A program made the translations under genes and the position numbers. DNA of 8,720 nt from Pseudomonadota bacterium. Its GTDB lineage: Bacteria > Pseudomonadota > Gammaproteobacteria > Burkholderiales > Thiobacillaceae. The notes beneath the pieces were generated by a model. That model was not told the DNA's origin. It did no database searches and saw only the letters and a program-made list of their open reading frames with translations. The DNA lies in assembly GCA_021802595.1 (NCBI GenBank), contig JAJZRT010000118.1, forward strand, positions 1 to 8,720, read 5' to 3'. Below are positions 1-7,123 of the stretch, piece by piece. Every line of letters starts with the position of its first letter. The first letter of the stretch is position 1.

Positions 1-665
1 GATCTGTTGTCGCCCACGACAACCACTTTCCACAGCGGCTCATGCTCGTAAAACTTCAGCGTAACGCGCTTGCCGGCTTTGTGCAGGGCGGTCAGATAGG
101 AAATGCTCGCCGCGATTTCGTCACGCATGGATTGCAAATTCACGCTCTGGTCTGGAATCGCCTCTACATGCCGCGATGCGGTTTCGCTGCGCGGGTCAAG
201 AAGCATGACGCGAATTTCGTAGGCGGTATCAAGGACGTCGTGGAACAGACTGTCTGGATTCACAAAAGTATCAAAGCCCGTGAGCGTCAGCATAAAAACA
301 TCCCGAGGGGACGATGATTTCTGCGCAAGGAGCTTTGCCTTCTTCCGCGAACGTCCCGTTTTTGCGTCTGTTGCGTAGACAAGAGATGCGGCTCTTGCTG
401 CGGCGACCATGTGTCGGCTGTGCCAAACTGTCTGCAACGCGTTAAACAGCAGCACAAGTATCACAGACAAACCGATTTCAGTTGCCAGCAGCGAATGGGA
501 ATCGGTCTGCGTCTTCGGCCACCATTCGAAAAGAACGTACTGTGCGGCGGCCGGAAGTGAAAACGCAATTCCGACCGCCAGCAGCGTAATCACGATGTGT
601 TGCAGACCGTGCCGTAACCAGCTGAGAAGATCCTGATGTGGTCGCCGCCGTATGTATTGCCTCAT
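1..665 (-). CDS. Two-helix membrane protein of unknown function, C-terminus cut by window edge
   Basis: An open frame runs without a stop from an ATG at 665 (reverse strand) to the window edge, giving 221 codons. The start is well supported: a GGAGG Shine-Dalgarno (672-676) sits 6 nt upstream. The first ~20 residues are basic (MRQYIRRR...). They are followed by two hydrophobic segments, about residues 23-46 and 58-80, separated by a short loop with WWPKTQTD. A basic stretch (about 103-116) then leads into a soluble region from about 120, with FMLTLTGFDTF, then IRVMLLDPRSETASRH (151-166), then LKFYEHEPLWKVVVVGD (203-219). This hydrophobic beta-strand pattern followed by LLDP and an FYEHEP/VGD strand loosely resembles soluble domains found in PLD-like or sensor-associated proteins, but I cannot name the family. 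The likely topology is N-in with a cytoplasmic C-terminal domain. GC content is lower than in the cob genes (about 53% in the first 60 bases), which fits accessory DNA. It is the same strand as cobS but about 1 kb beyond it, so probably a separate transcription unit. Confidence 0.8.
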   Translation of the reverse strand, partial: MRQYIRRRPHQDLLSWLRHGLQHIVITLLAVGIAFSLPAAAQYVLFEWWPKTQTDSHSLLATEIGLSVILVLLFNALQTVWHSRHMVAAARAASLVYATDAKTGRSRKKAKLLAQKSSSPRDVFMLTLTGFDTFVNPDSLFHDVLDTAYEIRVMLLDPRSETASRHVEAIPDQSVNLQSMRDEIAASISYLTALHKAGKRVTLKFYEHEPLWKVVVVGDNR

Positions 666-987
666 AACAAACCTCCAACTGACTAGTTTTTTAAATATTT
701 ACCTACGCTGGCCTGACAAATTTGAATCGGCCCGATCAACGGTACGACTCATCCCGTTTCAGGCGGCTGATGTGCTGAGCAAAGTGGTAGGCTTTGAATA
801 TGAGAAATCAGATTGGAGTGCGCCTTTCGCCCCGCCTTTTTCCCAACATCGCGGGATATTAAAGAGAGGTGGCTGCCAGCGCGCCGATTTCCATTCGTAA
901 CTAATTATATAAAGACTGGCAAAAGCCCCGTGAGGTTCCACCATATGTCATCGAGCGGTTGCCGATCGTCGGTGTTCGCCGGACAAA
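666..987. other. Intergenic region without a recognisable intact gene
   Basis: These 322 bases separate the start of the left-edge gene from the integrase remnant. Short open frames exist on both strands but none has family resemblance, a convincing ribosome-binding site or coding-like composition. The left end (681-700) is AT-rich and holds the possible promoter of the leftward gene. Another AT-rich patch (about 899-912) contains a TATATAA-like sequence on the plus strand but no convincing -35 box. No tRNA cloverleaf, riboswitch or clear inverted-repeat end was seen. Confidence 0.6.
692..719 (-). promoter_or_regulatory. Possible sigma70-type promoter for the left-edge membrane protein gene
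   Basis: On the reverse strand a TTGTCA box (714-719) is separated by 16 nt from TATTTA (692-697) in an AT-rich patch. It lies about 27 nt upstream of the ATG at 665 and upstream of its GGAGG ribosome-binding site. The -35 matches the consensus well (5 of 6) but the -10 is poor (3 of 6), so this is a suggestion based on position and composition. Confidence 0.3.
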
Positions 988-1203
988 GTGATGGACATGC
1001 GCAGCGGAGTCTGGCACATCGACAAACAGTACCGAGGTAGGCGCATTTGCGAGAGCACTGGCGAAAACGGGCTCGCGGGGGCGGAACAGTGCCTCGTCAG
1101 GAAACCGGAAGAAGCCCGGCAAGCGGCCGCCTACGGAGTAAGGCCGAAACGTTACGCCGCCGCGGGCAACTGGAACAGGTCATGGCATATTCCAGCGGCA
1201 TAG
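988..1203 (+). pseudogene. Phage-type tyrosine recombinase (integrase), N-terminal remnant
   Basis: A 71-codon frame starts with adjacent GTG (988) and ATG (991) codons and ends at TAG (1201-1203). Residues 7-55 read like the N-terminal arm/SAM-like region of phage-type integrases: GVWHIDKQYRGRRICESTG, then a helix with AEQCLVRKPEEARQA, then YGVRPKR. The order 'G-x-W-H-I-D, R-G-R-R-I-x-E-S-T-G, A-E-x-x-L, Y-G-V-R-P-K-R' is typical of full-length enzymes of about 350-400 residues. Similarity stops at about 1152. The next residues do not continue the family pattern in any frame, and the catalytic domain with the R-H-R-Y residues is absent. The gene is therefore a truncated relic, not a working integrase. 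It points opposite to the cob operon and lies about 150 bp before a transposase relic, so this stretch has been an insertion site more than once. Identification is from remembered family pattern, not a search. Confidence 0.7.
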
Positions 1204-1300
1204 GAGGGTAAAACAGGGGGCCGGCTCGATCATACGCAAAGGGTGATCGACATGAATTTATCCTCGCTCGCGACAATCGCGCAACCCCCTCCCTCGCAGT
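1153..1300. other. Non-coding junction between integrase and transposase remnants
   Basis: Between the end of recognisable integrase similarity and the start of transposase similarity no frame gives a family match. Frames can be written through it (for example from 1243) but their N-terminal parts, rich in S and P, look like non-coding sequence. No clear terminal inverted repeat or target-site duplication was found by eye. Confidence 0.4.
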
Positions 1301-1628
1301 CATCGAGTCCGGGTGGTCATCGACGTATTCACCCGTCGCATCGTCGAGATCAGGTACGGTGCTGTACCCCGATTTTGCAACTTTTCATTGAGCGACTGAT
1401 CGGGACGATCCGGCACGAATATCTGGATCAGACGTTTTTCCGGGATTCGGTCGATCTTCACAGGAAGCCCGGTCAATTCCGCGCCTGTTACAACAGCGTT
1501 CGTGTTCATCGCGCGCTCGCCGGCGCCACGCCCGCCGAACGGGCCGTCCGTCGCTTCCGCGTGCTGACTTCGCTGGGTATCACTGGACAGGGCCCTGTTG
1601 CGGCCTATTCCAGACGCCGGTCGCCGCT
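1301..1628 (+). pseudogene. DDE (integrase-core) IS transposase, decayed C-terminal remnant in three frames
   Basis: Three consecutive pieces of a single transposase can be read in different frames. From about 1301 to 1357 one frame gives VVIDVFTRRIVEIRYGAV, the strand carrying the first catalytic Asp; this frame ends at TGA 1397-1399. From about 1378 to 1548 a second frame gives LFIERLIGTIRHEYLDQTFF, then a region ending VHRALAGATPAERAV. This contains the catalytic Glu block and the usual 'R-x-H-x-A-L-x-G-x-T-P' tail. From 1581 to 1628 a third frame gives HWTGPCCGLFQTPVAA, like the usual C-terminal ending of this transposase group. The central part, including the second catalytic Asp, is missing between pieces one and two, and the N-terminal DNA-binding part is absent. 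The element resembles the rve-type transposases of the IS3/IS481 kind; I cannot fix the exact IS name. It is certainly inactive. Confidence 0.8.
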
Positions 1629-1693
1629 CGATGGGTAATTCGCACCGCACAGAAGAGAGCCGACTGGCTGTCGCTATCCGGAGCGGCCGAACA

Positions 1694-1720
1694 GGCAAGA
1701 TTTCGTACCGCTATCTTGCC
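1694..1720 (-). terminator. Hairpin over the cobS stop codon, possible weak operon end signal
   Basis: A perfect 8-bp inverted repeat (GGCAAGAT at 1694-1701 and ATCTTGCC at 1713-1720) encloses an 11-nt loop. The cobS stop codon (1711-1713) lies at the loop-stem edge. Downstream on the reverse strand there is no T-run, so it is not a textbook intrinsic terminator. It could act in Rho-dependent termination or mRNA 3'-end protection, or be chance. Confidence 0.3.
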
Positions 1721-2460
1721 GCAGTTGCCATGAACGCCTGGGCAACCAATACGGCGCACTCAGTGAGCTCGACCAGAGCGCCAGCCGTGTCGCCCGTGAT
1801 CCCACCGATTCGCCGGATCATCCAGGCCCGCAGACCGATAAATAGAAGAGCCGCTGCCAAAAGCGACCATATGGCCACCCGGCCGCCGAGAAGCGCCATG
1901 ACCGCCACCGCGCTAGTCACGACCACGAGCGTTGCGCGACGTGGCAGATTCCTGGCCAGCGCCGTGCCGATGCCGCCAGGGCGGACGTAGGGTGTCTTCA
2001 GGAAAAGCGCCAGCACAGAAGTGCGTGCGATGATCGGCGCGAGGAGGAGTACTGCCGCATCGTTCTGAGTGAGCAGTTCCTTGAGTGCCGCAAACTTGAT
2101 GAGAAGCACCAGCACGAGGGCAACAACCGCTGCGGGACCGCTGCATGGGTCCTTCATGATGGCAAGCGTGCGTTCGCGGCTGCCCAGTCCGCCGACCCAG
2201 GCGTCGATAGTATCGGCAAGCCCATCGAGGTGCAGCGCTCCGGTGAGCGTGACCCAGACTGCGAGCACCAGTGCAGCGCGCAGATCGGGATCAACGTGGC
2301 TGGTCAGTACGCCTGCGGCAAGCAACAGCACGCCGATGATCAGTCCGACCACCGGATAGAACAGCAGAGATCGCCCTACGTCATGCTCGGTTCCAGCACC
2401 CGACGACGGCAGGGGCAGACGCGTGAGAAATCGTACGGCGATGAGGAAAGAGCGCCACAT
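1711..2460 (-). CDS. cobS: Adenosylcobinamide-GDP ribazoletransferase (cobalamin synthase)
   Basis: CobS is the inner-membrane enzyme that joins adenosylcobinamide-GDP to alpha-ribazole (or its 5'-phosphate), giving adenosylcobalamin (or its phosphate). The 249-residue length is normal for the family. The N-terminus MWRSFLIAVRFLTRLPLP is the usual 'F-x-T-R-L-P' opening. LHLDGLADTIDAW (77-89) is the conserved acidic metal/substrate motif, followed by R-x-LAIMKDP (97-105). RRIGGITGDTAGALVELTE (216-234) is the second signature near the C-terminus. Several hydrophobic segments (about 35-53, 62-75, 110-122, 136-153, 178-191, 198-210) fit a polytopic protein. The ATG at 2460 directly follows the TAG of the phosphatase gene (2461-2463) with no gap, so translational coupling is likely. 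It is the last gene of the operon; the next DNA downstream is mobile-element debris. Confidence 0.97.
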   Translation of the reverse strand: MWRSFLIAVRFLTRLPLPSSGAGTEHDVGRSLLFYPVVGLIIGVLLLAAGVLTSHVDPDLRAALVLAVWVTLTGALHLDGLADTIDAWVGGLGSRERTLAIMKDPCSGPAAVVALVLVLLIKFAALKELLTQNDAAVLLLAPIIARTSVLALFLKTPYVRPGGIGTALARNLPRRATLVVVTSAVAVMALLGGRVAIWSLLAAALLFIGLRAWMIRRIGGITGDTAGALVELTECAVLVAQAFMATAAR

Positions 2461-3057
2461 CTATAACCGTCCGGCATGAAAGGCCAGGCTCGCGATCACC
2501 TTGCCCGGTGGCTCCTCCCATACCCGCACCCGGCTGAGTGCGGCATGCGGCAATTCCAGACGCGGAAGCATCCGCGGGGCAAGATCCAGGACCTGGCCAA
2601 GAATCACCCTTATCGGACCACCATGCGAAACCAACAGGATGTGATCGTCCGCAACACATGCGCAGAGGGATGCCCAGCTTTCCAGCACCCGGTGCTGAAA
2701 GCTCCCGAACGGTTCGCCGCCCGGCGGAGGATAAGCAGCAGGGTCTGACCAGAACCGCGGGACAAACCCGGAATCGGCAGTGCGCAGCTGCGCGGCGCCG
2801 AGCCCTTCCCATTCGCCGAAGTGCATTTCCCGCAGCCGGTCATCGATTGCGATCGGCAGCTCATGAAGGCGCGCCAGCGCGCCCGCAAATTCCGCGCATC
2901 GCCGAAGCGGCGAACTCACGATCCGCGACCAAGGACGGGAGGACCCAACCGCCGCCCGCATCTGCGCCCAGCCTAACGGAGACAGAGCATCGTCGCGGGA
3001 GCCACGCAGACACGCTCCGCCGTCCGTTTCGCCATGACGGAGCAGGTCAATCAACAC
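2461..3057 (-). CDS. cobC: Alpha-ribazole phosphatase-like histidine phosphatase
   Basis: This is a histidine-phosphatase (phosphoglycerate-mutase fold) protein. From its position between cobT and cobS it should remove the 5'-phosphate from alpha-ribazole phosphate or from adenosylcobalamin phosphate. With the GTG start at 3057 it has 198 residues, a normal length. The family signatures are present: LLRHGET (5-11, phospho-accepting His8), SSPLRRC (48-54), FGEWEG (80-85, acidic residue) and VSHGGP (143-148, second catalytic His). The start is uncertain. The frame stays open upstream to a TTG at 3108 inside cobT, but the added residues (PRPVSRRKTSHDPGPG) look non-coding, and starting at GTG puts the protein at the usual distance before the RHGE motif. 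No strong Shine-Dalgarno precedes it. A TTG immediately after (3054) is a further option. The GTG start lies 13 nt beyond the cobT stop. The symbol cobC here means the Salmonella-type phosphatase, not the Pseudomonas cobC decarboxylase. Confidence 0.9.
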   Translation of the reverse strand: MLIDLLRHGETDGGACLRGSRDDALSPLGWAQMRAAVGSSRPWSRIVSSPLRRCAEFAGALARLHELPIAIDDRLREMHFGEWEGLGAAQLRTADSGFVPRFWSDPAAYPPPGGEPFGSFQHRVLESWASLCACVADDHILLVSHGGPIRVILGQVLDLAPRMLPRLELPHAALSRVRVWEEPPGKVIASLAFHAGRL

Positions 3058-3070
3058 GCCAGGTCCCGGG

Positions 3071-4129
3071 TCATGGCTGGTTTTTCTCCGCGACACCGGC
3101 CTCGGCAAAGGTTGCCATGCCGTTGTGCAGCGCGCAGGCCATGCGCAGCAGAGGTACCGCTGCTGCTGCCCCGCTCCCCTCCCCCAGCCTCATGCCCAGC
3201 TGCAGCAGCGGCTCGGCATGCAGCGCTTCAAGCACGAACCTATGGCCGGGTTCTGCTGAACCGTGCGAATACACAAGCCATTGCGCTGCCTGCGGGCAAA
3301 GCTCGACCACGAGTAGCGCCGCGGTGCTGGCAATGAATCCGTCAACCAGCACCGGCAGTCCGATCTGGGCACTGGCCAGGTACGCGCCCGTGAGCGCTGC
3401 AATTTCGAATCCGCCGAGACAGCGCAGGATTTCCAGGGGTTCGCGCAGGGCCTCACGATGCCGGGCCAGCGCGCGCCGGATCGTGTCGGCCTTGCGGCCT
3501 ATGCCGGCCGGATCGAGGCCGGTTCCGGGGCCGACGAGGCTGTCTACGGGCAGATCGAGCAGCGCGCAGGCGATGGCGGTGGCCGCTGTCGTGTTTCCTA
3601 TCCCCATCTCGCCGCCAACCAGGAGATCGGCCCCCTGCATCGCAGCGCGTTCTGCCGCCTGCCGACCGATTCCGAAAGCCCGCGCAAGCTGATCTGCAGT
3701 CATTGCCGGCATCCGGGTGAAATTAGCGGTGCCCGGGCCAAGCATTGCTGCCAGCACACCGTCCAGAGGACCGGGATCGGTCACCGTACCGAGATTGATG
3801 ACCTCAAGGCTCGCACCGAGTTCGCGCGCGAGCACGGCGATTGCCGCGCCCCCTCGGGCAAAATTGCGTATCATCTCTGTGGTTACCGACTGCGGAAACG
3901 CAGACACCCCTTCCTCCGCGACACCGTGATCGGCGGCAAATATTACGATGTGCGGCTTCGCAATTTCCGGCCGAGACCGCCCTTGCATGGCAGCGAACCG
4001 GATCGCGAGTTCTTCCAGCCTTCCCAGAGCTCCAGGGGGCTTGGTCAGGATGCCTTGCCGCGACACAGCATCCCGCTGCGCCGAATCGTTGAGCGGCGCA
4101 GCGGGAACGGTAAGCCAGTCAGCATTCAT
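3071..4129 (-). CDS. cobT: Nicotinate-nucleotide:dimethylbenzimidazole phosphoribosyltransferase
   Basis: CobT transfers the phosphoribosyl group of nicotinate mononucleotide to 5,6-dimethylbenzimidazole to give alpha-ribazole 5'-phosphate, the lower-ligand half of cobalamin. It is a cytoplasmic enzyme and the 352-residue length is typical. Visible signatures are TKPPGALGRLE (29-39), FAADHGVAEEGVSAFPQSVT (64-83), GGEMGIGNTTAATA (172-185), VGPGTGLD (199-206) and LGMRLGEGSGA (311-321). The last contains the catalytic Glu at 317, which I recall as the same number as in the Salmonella enzyme. The ATG at 4129 overlaps the cobU stop as ATGA (4126-4129), and an AAGGA Shine-Dalgarno (4138-4142) lies 8 nt upstream. 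Its presence suggests the organism makes or imports benzimidazole-type lower ligands; no bluB is seen in this window. Confidence 0.98.
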   Translation of the reverse strand: MNADWLTVPAAPLNDSAQRDAVSRQGILTKPPGALGRLEELAIRFAAMQGRSRPEIAKPHIVIFAADHGVAEEGVSAFPQSVTTEMIRNFARGGAAIAVLARELGASLEVINLGTVTDPGPLDGVLAAMLGPGTANFTRMPAMTADQLARAFGIGRQAAERAAMQGADLLVGGEMGIGNTTAATAIACALLDLPVDSLVGPGTGLDPAGIGRKADTIRRALARHREALREPLEILRCLGGFEIAALTGAYLASAQIGLPVLVDGFIASTAALLVVELCPQAAQWLVYSHGSAEPGHRFVLEALHAEPLLQLGMRLGEGSGAAAAVPLLRMACALHNGMATFAEAGVAEKNQP

Positions 4130-4647
4130 AATTGTTTTCCTTTCAATAGACAGGGTAGGCCCGACACGCAGAGAATCACGCGGTCGCAGTGCGCTGCGAT
4201 TGCCTGATGCAGCTGACCGGCTTCATCGCAGAACCGCCTCGCCAGCGCGACTGCCGGAATGATTCCCATGCCCGTCTCGTTGGTGACGAAAATGACATGA
4301 CCCGGAAGTTCCGGCAGATGCGCGAGCAGTGCGCTGCGCTGCGCAGCGAGCACATTCGGGTTTTCGTCCAGCAGCAGATTGGTGAGCCACAGGGTCAGAC
4401 ATTCGACCACAAGACACCGTCCAGGCGCCGCGTGCGCCGAAAGCACTGCTGCCAGCGCACGCGGCTCCTCGATAACGGTCCAGGAGTCCGGGCGGCGCAT
4501 CCGATGGGCGGCGATGCGCGCCCGCATCTCCTCGTCTGCCGCGACCGCGGTGGCAATGTAGGTGACAGGATGGCCGGTTTCACGCGCACGCTGCTCGGCG
4601 AGACGGCTCTTGCCGGAACGTATGCCACCCAGTATCAGCTCCTTCAT
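4126..4647 (-). CDS. cobU: Adenosylcobinamide kinase / adenosylcobinamide-phosphate guanylyltransferase
   Basis: This bifunctional enzyme (CobU, called CobP in Pseudomonas) phosphorylates adenosylcobinamide and then transfers GMP from GTP through an enzyme-bound intermediate, making adenosylcobinamide-GDP for CobS. The 173-residue length is typical. The P-loop is GGIRSGKS (7-14). The histidine region [10 protein letters not shown] (47-56) carries His48, matching the guanylylated His of the family. [11 protein letters not shown] (82-92) and NETGMGIIP (123-131) follow, and SGLPCLLK (162-169) is the usual ending. The 'P-E-N' after GIIP seen in the Salmonella protein is replaced here by P-A-V, which I take as normal lineage variation. 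The ATG at 4647 overlaps the cobQ stop as ATGA, with a GAAGG Shine-Dalgarno (4657-4661). The stop overlaps the cobT start in the same way. Confidence 0.97.
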   Translation of the reverse strand: MKELILGGIRSGKSRLAEQRARETGHPVTYIATAVAADEEMRARIAAHRMRRPDSWTVIEEPRALAAVLSAHAAPGRCLVVECLTLWLTNLLLDENPNVLAAQRSALLAHLPELPGHVIFVTNETGMGIIPAVALARRFCDEAGQLHQAIAAHCDRVILCVSGLPCLLKGKQL

Positions 4648-6119
4648 GGCGCGGACCCTTCAATTGCTGATCCGAGCAGGCCCTCAATGGCAACCACATC
4701 AAGATGGTGCTCGATCGCGTCCGCGAGCCGGTCGATCTCGACTTCCCGACGCCGCTGGTAATCAGGGCTTTCCGGCCCGCGCAGACCGGCCCAGAGCAGC
4801 AGCGCATCACAAGCGGCCGCTGACTCGAACAGCCCATGCACATAGGTGCCCAGGATCTGCCCGTCCGAGGAGATCGCTCCGTCGCTGCGTCCCTCCAGAT
4901 CGAGCGCCGGATGCGCGAGTCCCGGTCCCGTCGTGACGCCCGCATGAATTTCGTAGCCCGTGACTTCCGCCGGAGCGGACACGAGCATGCCGCGTACGAT
5001 GCACAGCTGCTTGTCCGGCCGGAGCACGGTTTCGGTGTCGAGCAGCCCGAAGCCTGCCGAAGAACCCGCCTCTCCTTCCAGACCCAGGGGATCGTGTATG
5101 GCACGCCCCAGCATCTGAAATCCGCCGCACAGGCCAATGACGCGCCCTCCATACCGCAGATGCCTGCGAATTTCACGTTCCCATCCGTGGGCACGAAGCC
5201 ACGCGAGGTCAGAGCGCACGCTTTTGCTCCCCGGAAGGATGATCAGATCTGCTCCCGGAATCGATTCGCCCCCTCCGACGAAGCGCAGATCCACCTGCGG
5301 GTGCAGCCGCAACGGATCGAAATCGGTATGGTTGCTGAGTCGCGGCAGAACCGGAACGACAACCCGGAGCGCTGTCGCTGGCTTGGTCTGGGTCTGCGCC
5401 TGCACGGCATCCTCGGCTTCGAGATGCAGTTTGGGCAGAAAGGGAAGCACCCCGAAGACCGGAAGTCCGGTGTGTTCCGTGAGCCAGGTAAGCCCTGGCG
5501 CGAGCAGGTCAGGATCGCCGCGGAAGCGGTTGATCACGACCCCCTTGATCCGTTCCCGCTCGCCCGGCTGCAGCAGTGCCAGGGTTCCAACAATCTGGGC
5601 AAAGACGCCGCCGCGGTCGATGTCGCCGACGAGGATGACCGGGCAGTCTACGGCTTCGGCGAACCCCATATTGGCGATATCATGATGGCGCAGGTTGATC
5701 TCGGCCGGGCTCCCCGCCCCTTCGACCAGCACGACCTCGTGCTGTGCACACAACCTCCGGTAAGATTCCAGCACTGCTGTGCGCGCAATTGACTTGTAAT
5801 TCAGGTAGGCGCTGGCATCCAGGGTGGCGACAGCGTGCCCCTGGATGATCACCTGGGCGCCGACATCGCTGCTGGGTTTGAGCAGGACCGGATTCATGTC
5901 GCTGTGCGGCGCCAGACCACAGGCCATGGCCTGCACCGCCTGCGCGCGGCCGATCTCCCCGCCATCCACGGTTACGGCGCTGTTCAGAGCCATGTTCTGG
6001 GGCTTGAAGGGCGCAACACGAACACCCTTGCGGTACATCACGCGGCAAAGCCCGGTGACAAGTGTGCTCTTGCCGGCATCCGACATCGTTCCCTGGATCA
6101 TGAGGGATCGCGCCGTCAT
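4644..6119 (-). CDS. cobQ: Adenosylcobyric acid synthase (glutamine-hydrolysing)
   Basis: CobQ (CbiP) amidates the b, d, e and g carboxylates of adenosylcobyrinate a,c-diamide using glutamine and ATP, producing adenosylcobyric acid. The 491 residues fit the family. The N-terminal synthetase domain (about 1-240) starts [18 protein letters not shown], a P-loop-like ATP site. It continues through [12 protein letters not shown] (39-50), [13 protein letters not shown] (131-143) and [11 protein letters not shown] (164-174). The C-terminal class I glutaminase-like domain (about 250-491) carries LIILPGSKS (292-300), [10 protein letters not shown] (329-338, catalytic Cys331), GYEIHAG (388-394) and [10 protein letters not shown] (424-433, His428). 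The frame is open upstream to 6302, but the ATG at 6119 is chosen because it gives the standard N-terminus and forms an ATGA overlap with the cobD stop (6116-6118). The added upstream residues look like antisense of cobD. Confidence 0.98.
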   Translation of the reverse strand: MTARSLMIQGTMSDAGKSTLVTGLCRVMYRKGVRVAPFKPQNMALNSAVTVDGGEIGRAQAVQAMACGLAPHSDMNPVLLKPSSDVGAQVIIQGHAVATLDASAYLNYKSIARTAVLESYRRLCAQHEVVLVEGAGSPAEINLRHHDIANMGFAEAVDCPVILVGDIDRGGVFAQIVGTLALLQPGERERIKGVVINRFRGDPDLLAPGLTWLTEHTGLPVFGVLPFLPKLHLEAEDAVQAQTQTKPATALRVVVPVLPRLSNHTDFDPLRLHPQVDLRFVGGGESIPGADLIILPGSKSVRSDLAWLRAHGWEREIRRHLRYGGRVIGLCGGFQMLGRAIHDPLGLEGEAGSSAGFGLLDTETVLRPDKQLCIVRGMLVSAPAEVTGYEIHAGVTTGPGLAHPALDLEGRSDGAISSDGQILGTYVHGLFESAAACDALLLWAGLRGPESPDYQRRREVEIDRLADAIEHHLDVVAIEGLLGSAIEGSAP

Positions 6120-7123
6120 GGCACCGCGCATGCTGGAAGCGCGGCCCGGCTCATTGCCAGCGCCTGTTCGAGACGCAGCCAGTCTGCTTCCGTCCCCGGC
6201 AAACCGAATCGCAGACTGTCCGGGCGCAAAAAGCGGCGGGTCAGTATGCCGCGATGTGCAAGCTCGCCGTGCAGCCGTGCCGCGCGTCCGGTCTGCACCC
6301 ACTGGAACAGTCCGGTACCACCCCGTGGCGGCAAATCATGCAGCGCAAGCAGCCGCGCAAGTCGCTGTGACGCCGCACGGAGTTCGCAGCGCGTGCGTTT
6401 CTGCCAGACCACATCGCCCAGCGCGAGCATCGCGACATGCGCCGAGGGACCCGCGAGTGCCCAGGGACCACGCCGCTCGGCCAGACGCCGAAGCAGGCGT
6501 TCTTCGGCGATCACAAAGCCGACGCGCGCACCCGCCAGGCCGAAAAATTTTCCGAAGGAGCGCAGCACGATCAGGCCGGGCATCGCCGCTGTTGCCGCCA
6601 GACTTTCGTCGGGGGTCGGATCCATGAATGCCTCGTCGACGATCAGCCAGCCCCCGCGGCCGGCGAGGCGGGCATGCCATTGCAGCAGGACGTCTCGCGG
6701 CACGCGCAGACCGGCTGGATTGCCGGGATTGATCACGACCAGCACATCGATCGGGCCGTTCGGATGGTCGATGTCTAGGTGGTCGAGCAACGAGACCCGA
6801 TGCCCGCCCCGGCGCCACGCCCGGGCATGCTCGGCATAGGCAGGTGCCAGTATTCCCACATGGCATCGGCGTCGCAGGGCGGGCAACGCCTGGATCGCGG
6901 CCTGAGACCCGGCCACGGGCAGTACGTGGGAAGATTTATAATAGGTGTGCGCGGCCTCGATCAAACCCTCTTCGGCCCCCGAAAGCCGGGACCAGCAGGC
7001 CAACGGCTGCGCCGGCACGGGCCAAGGGTGCGGATTGATGCCGGTGGACAGATCCAGCCAGCCGCCAGGCGGGTCGCCGAAGATCCGCGCAGCACGACGA
7101 AGATCTCCACCGTGCTTAAGCAT
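6116..7123 (-). CDS. cobD: L-threonine-O-3-phosphate decarboxylase (PLP enzyme)
   Basis: This class I/II aminotransferase-fold enzyme (CobD in Salmonella, CobC in Pseudomonas) decarboxylates L-threonine phosphate to (R)-1-aminopropan-2-ol O-phosphate, the linker that CbiB attaches to cobyric acid. With the ATG at 7123 it has 335 residues. Visible features are LKHGGDL at the N-terminus, [16 protein letters not shown] (22-37), [13 protein letters not shown] (69-81), [10 protein letters not shown] (129-138, usually NP-N-NP-T-G), [10 protein letters not shown] (160-169) and [17 protein letters not shown] (187-203), where Lys192 should bind PLP. An in-frame GTG at 7135 would add four residues. The ATG is preferred because it overlaps the cbiB stop (7116-7118) by 8 nt and gives the usual start just before HGG. 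The stop overlaps the cobQ start as ATGA. It is an ordinary cytoplasmic enzyme with no sign of decay. Confidence 0.95.
   Translation of the reverse strand: MLKHGGDLRRAARIFGDPPGGWLDLSTGINPHPWPVPAQPLACWSRLSGAEEGLIEAAHTYYKSSHVLPVAGSQAAIQALPALRRRCHVGILAPAYAEHARAWRRGGHRVSLLDHLDIDHPNGPIDVLVVINPGNPAGLRVPRDVLLQWHARLAGRGGWLIVDEAFMDPTPDESLAATAAMPGLIVLRSFGKFFGLAGARVGFVIAEERLLRRLAERRGPWALAGPSAHVAMLALGDVVWQKRTRCELRAASQRLARLLALHDLPPRGGTGLFQWVQTGRAARLHGELAHRGILTRRFLRPDSLRFGLPGTEADWLRLEQALAMSRAALPACAVP

Noticed and set aside
759..944. Minus-strand 61-codon frame and a C-rich/G-rich patch around 825-880 that recalls degenerate intergenic repeats
   Set aside because: No second copy in the window, no clean inverted repeat, no ribosome-binding site and no family match; not enough to call a gene or repeat.
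1243..1638. A single intact plus-strand gene of 131 codons
   Set aside because: Only its middle part resembles a transposase. The preceding and following transposase pieces lie in other frames, so this is a decayed element and not a whole gene.
666..1710. Search for a tRNA, attachment-site repeat, CRISPR array or cobalamin riboswitch near the integrase remnant
   Set aside because: No cloverleaf, regularly spaced repeats, B12-box-like element or duplicated core sequence could be seen by eye. A riboswitch would be expected upstream of the operon, beyond the right edge.
2538..3692. Long plus-strand open frame (384 codons) antisense to the phosphatase and cobT
   Set aside because: It overlaps two clear genes on the other strand, has a low-complexity Ala/Arg/Ser/Pro composition typical of antisense frames in GC-rich DNA, and shows no family motif.
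6120..6302. Upstream extension of the cobQ frame
   Set aside because: The extra 61 residues overlap cobD and precede the standard N-terminus; the ATG at 6119 makes an ATGA junction with cobD.
5835..6839. Plus-strand open frame (334 codons) antisense to cobQ and cobD
   Set aside because: Same reasoning: it mirrors two certain genes and its translation is Arg/Ala/Ser-rich with no recognisable domain.
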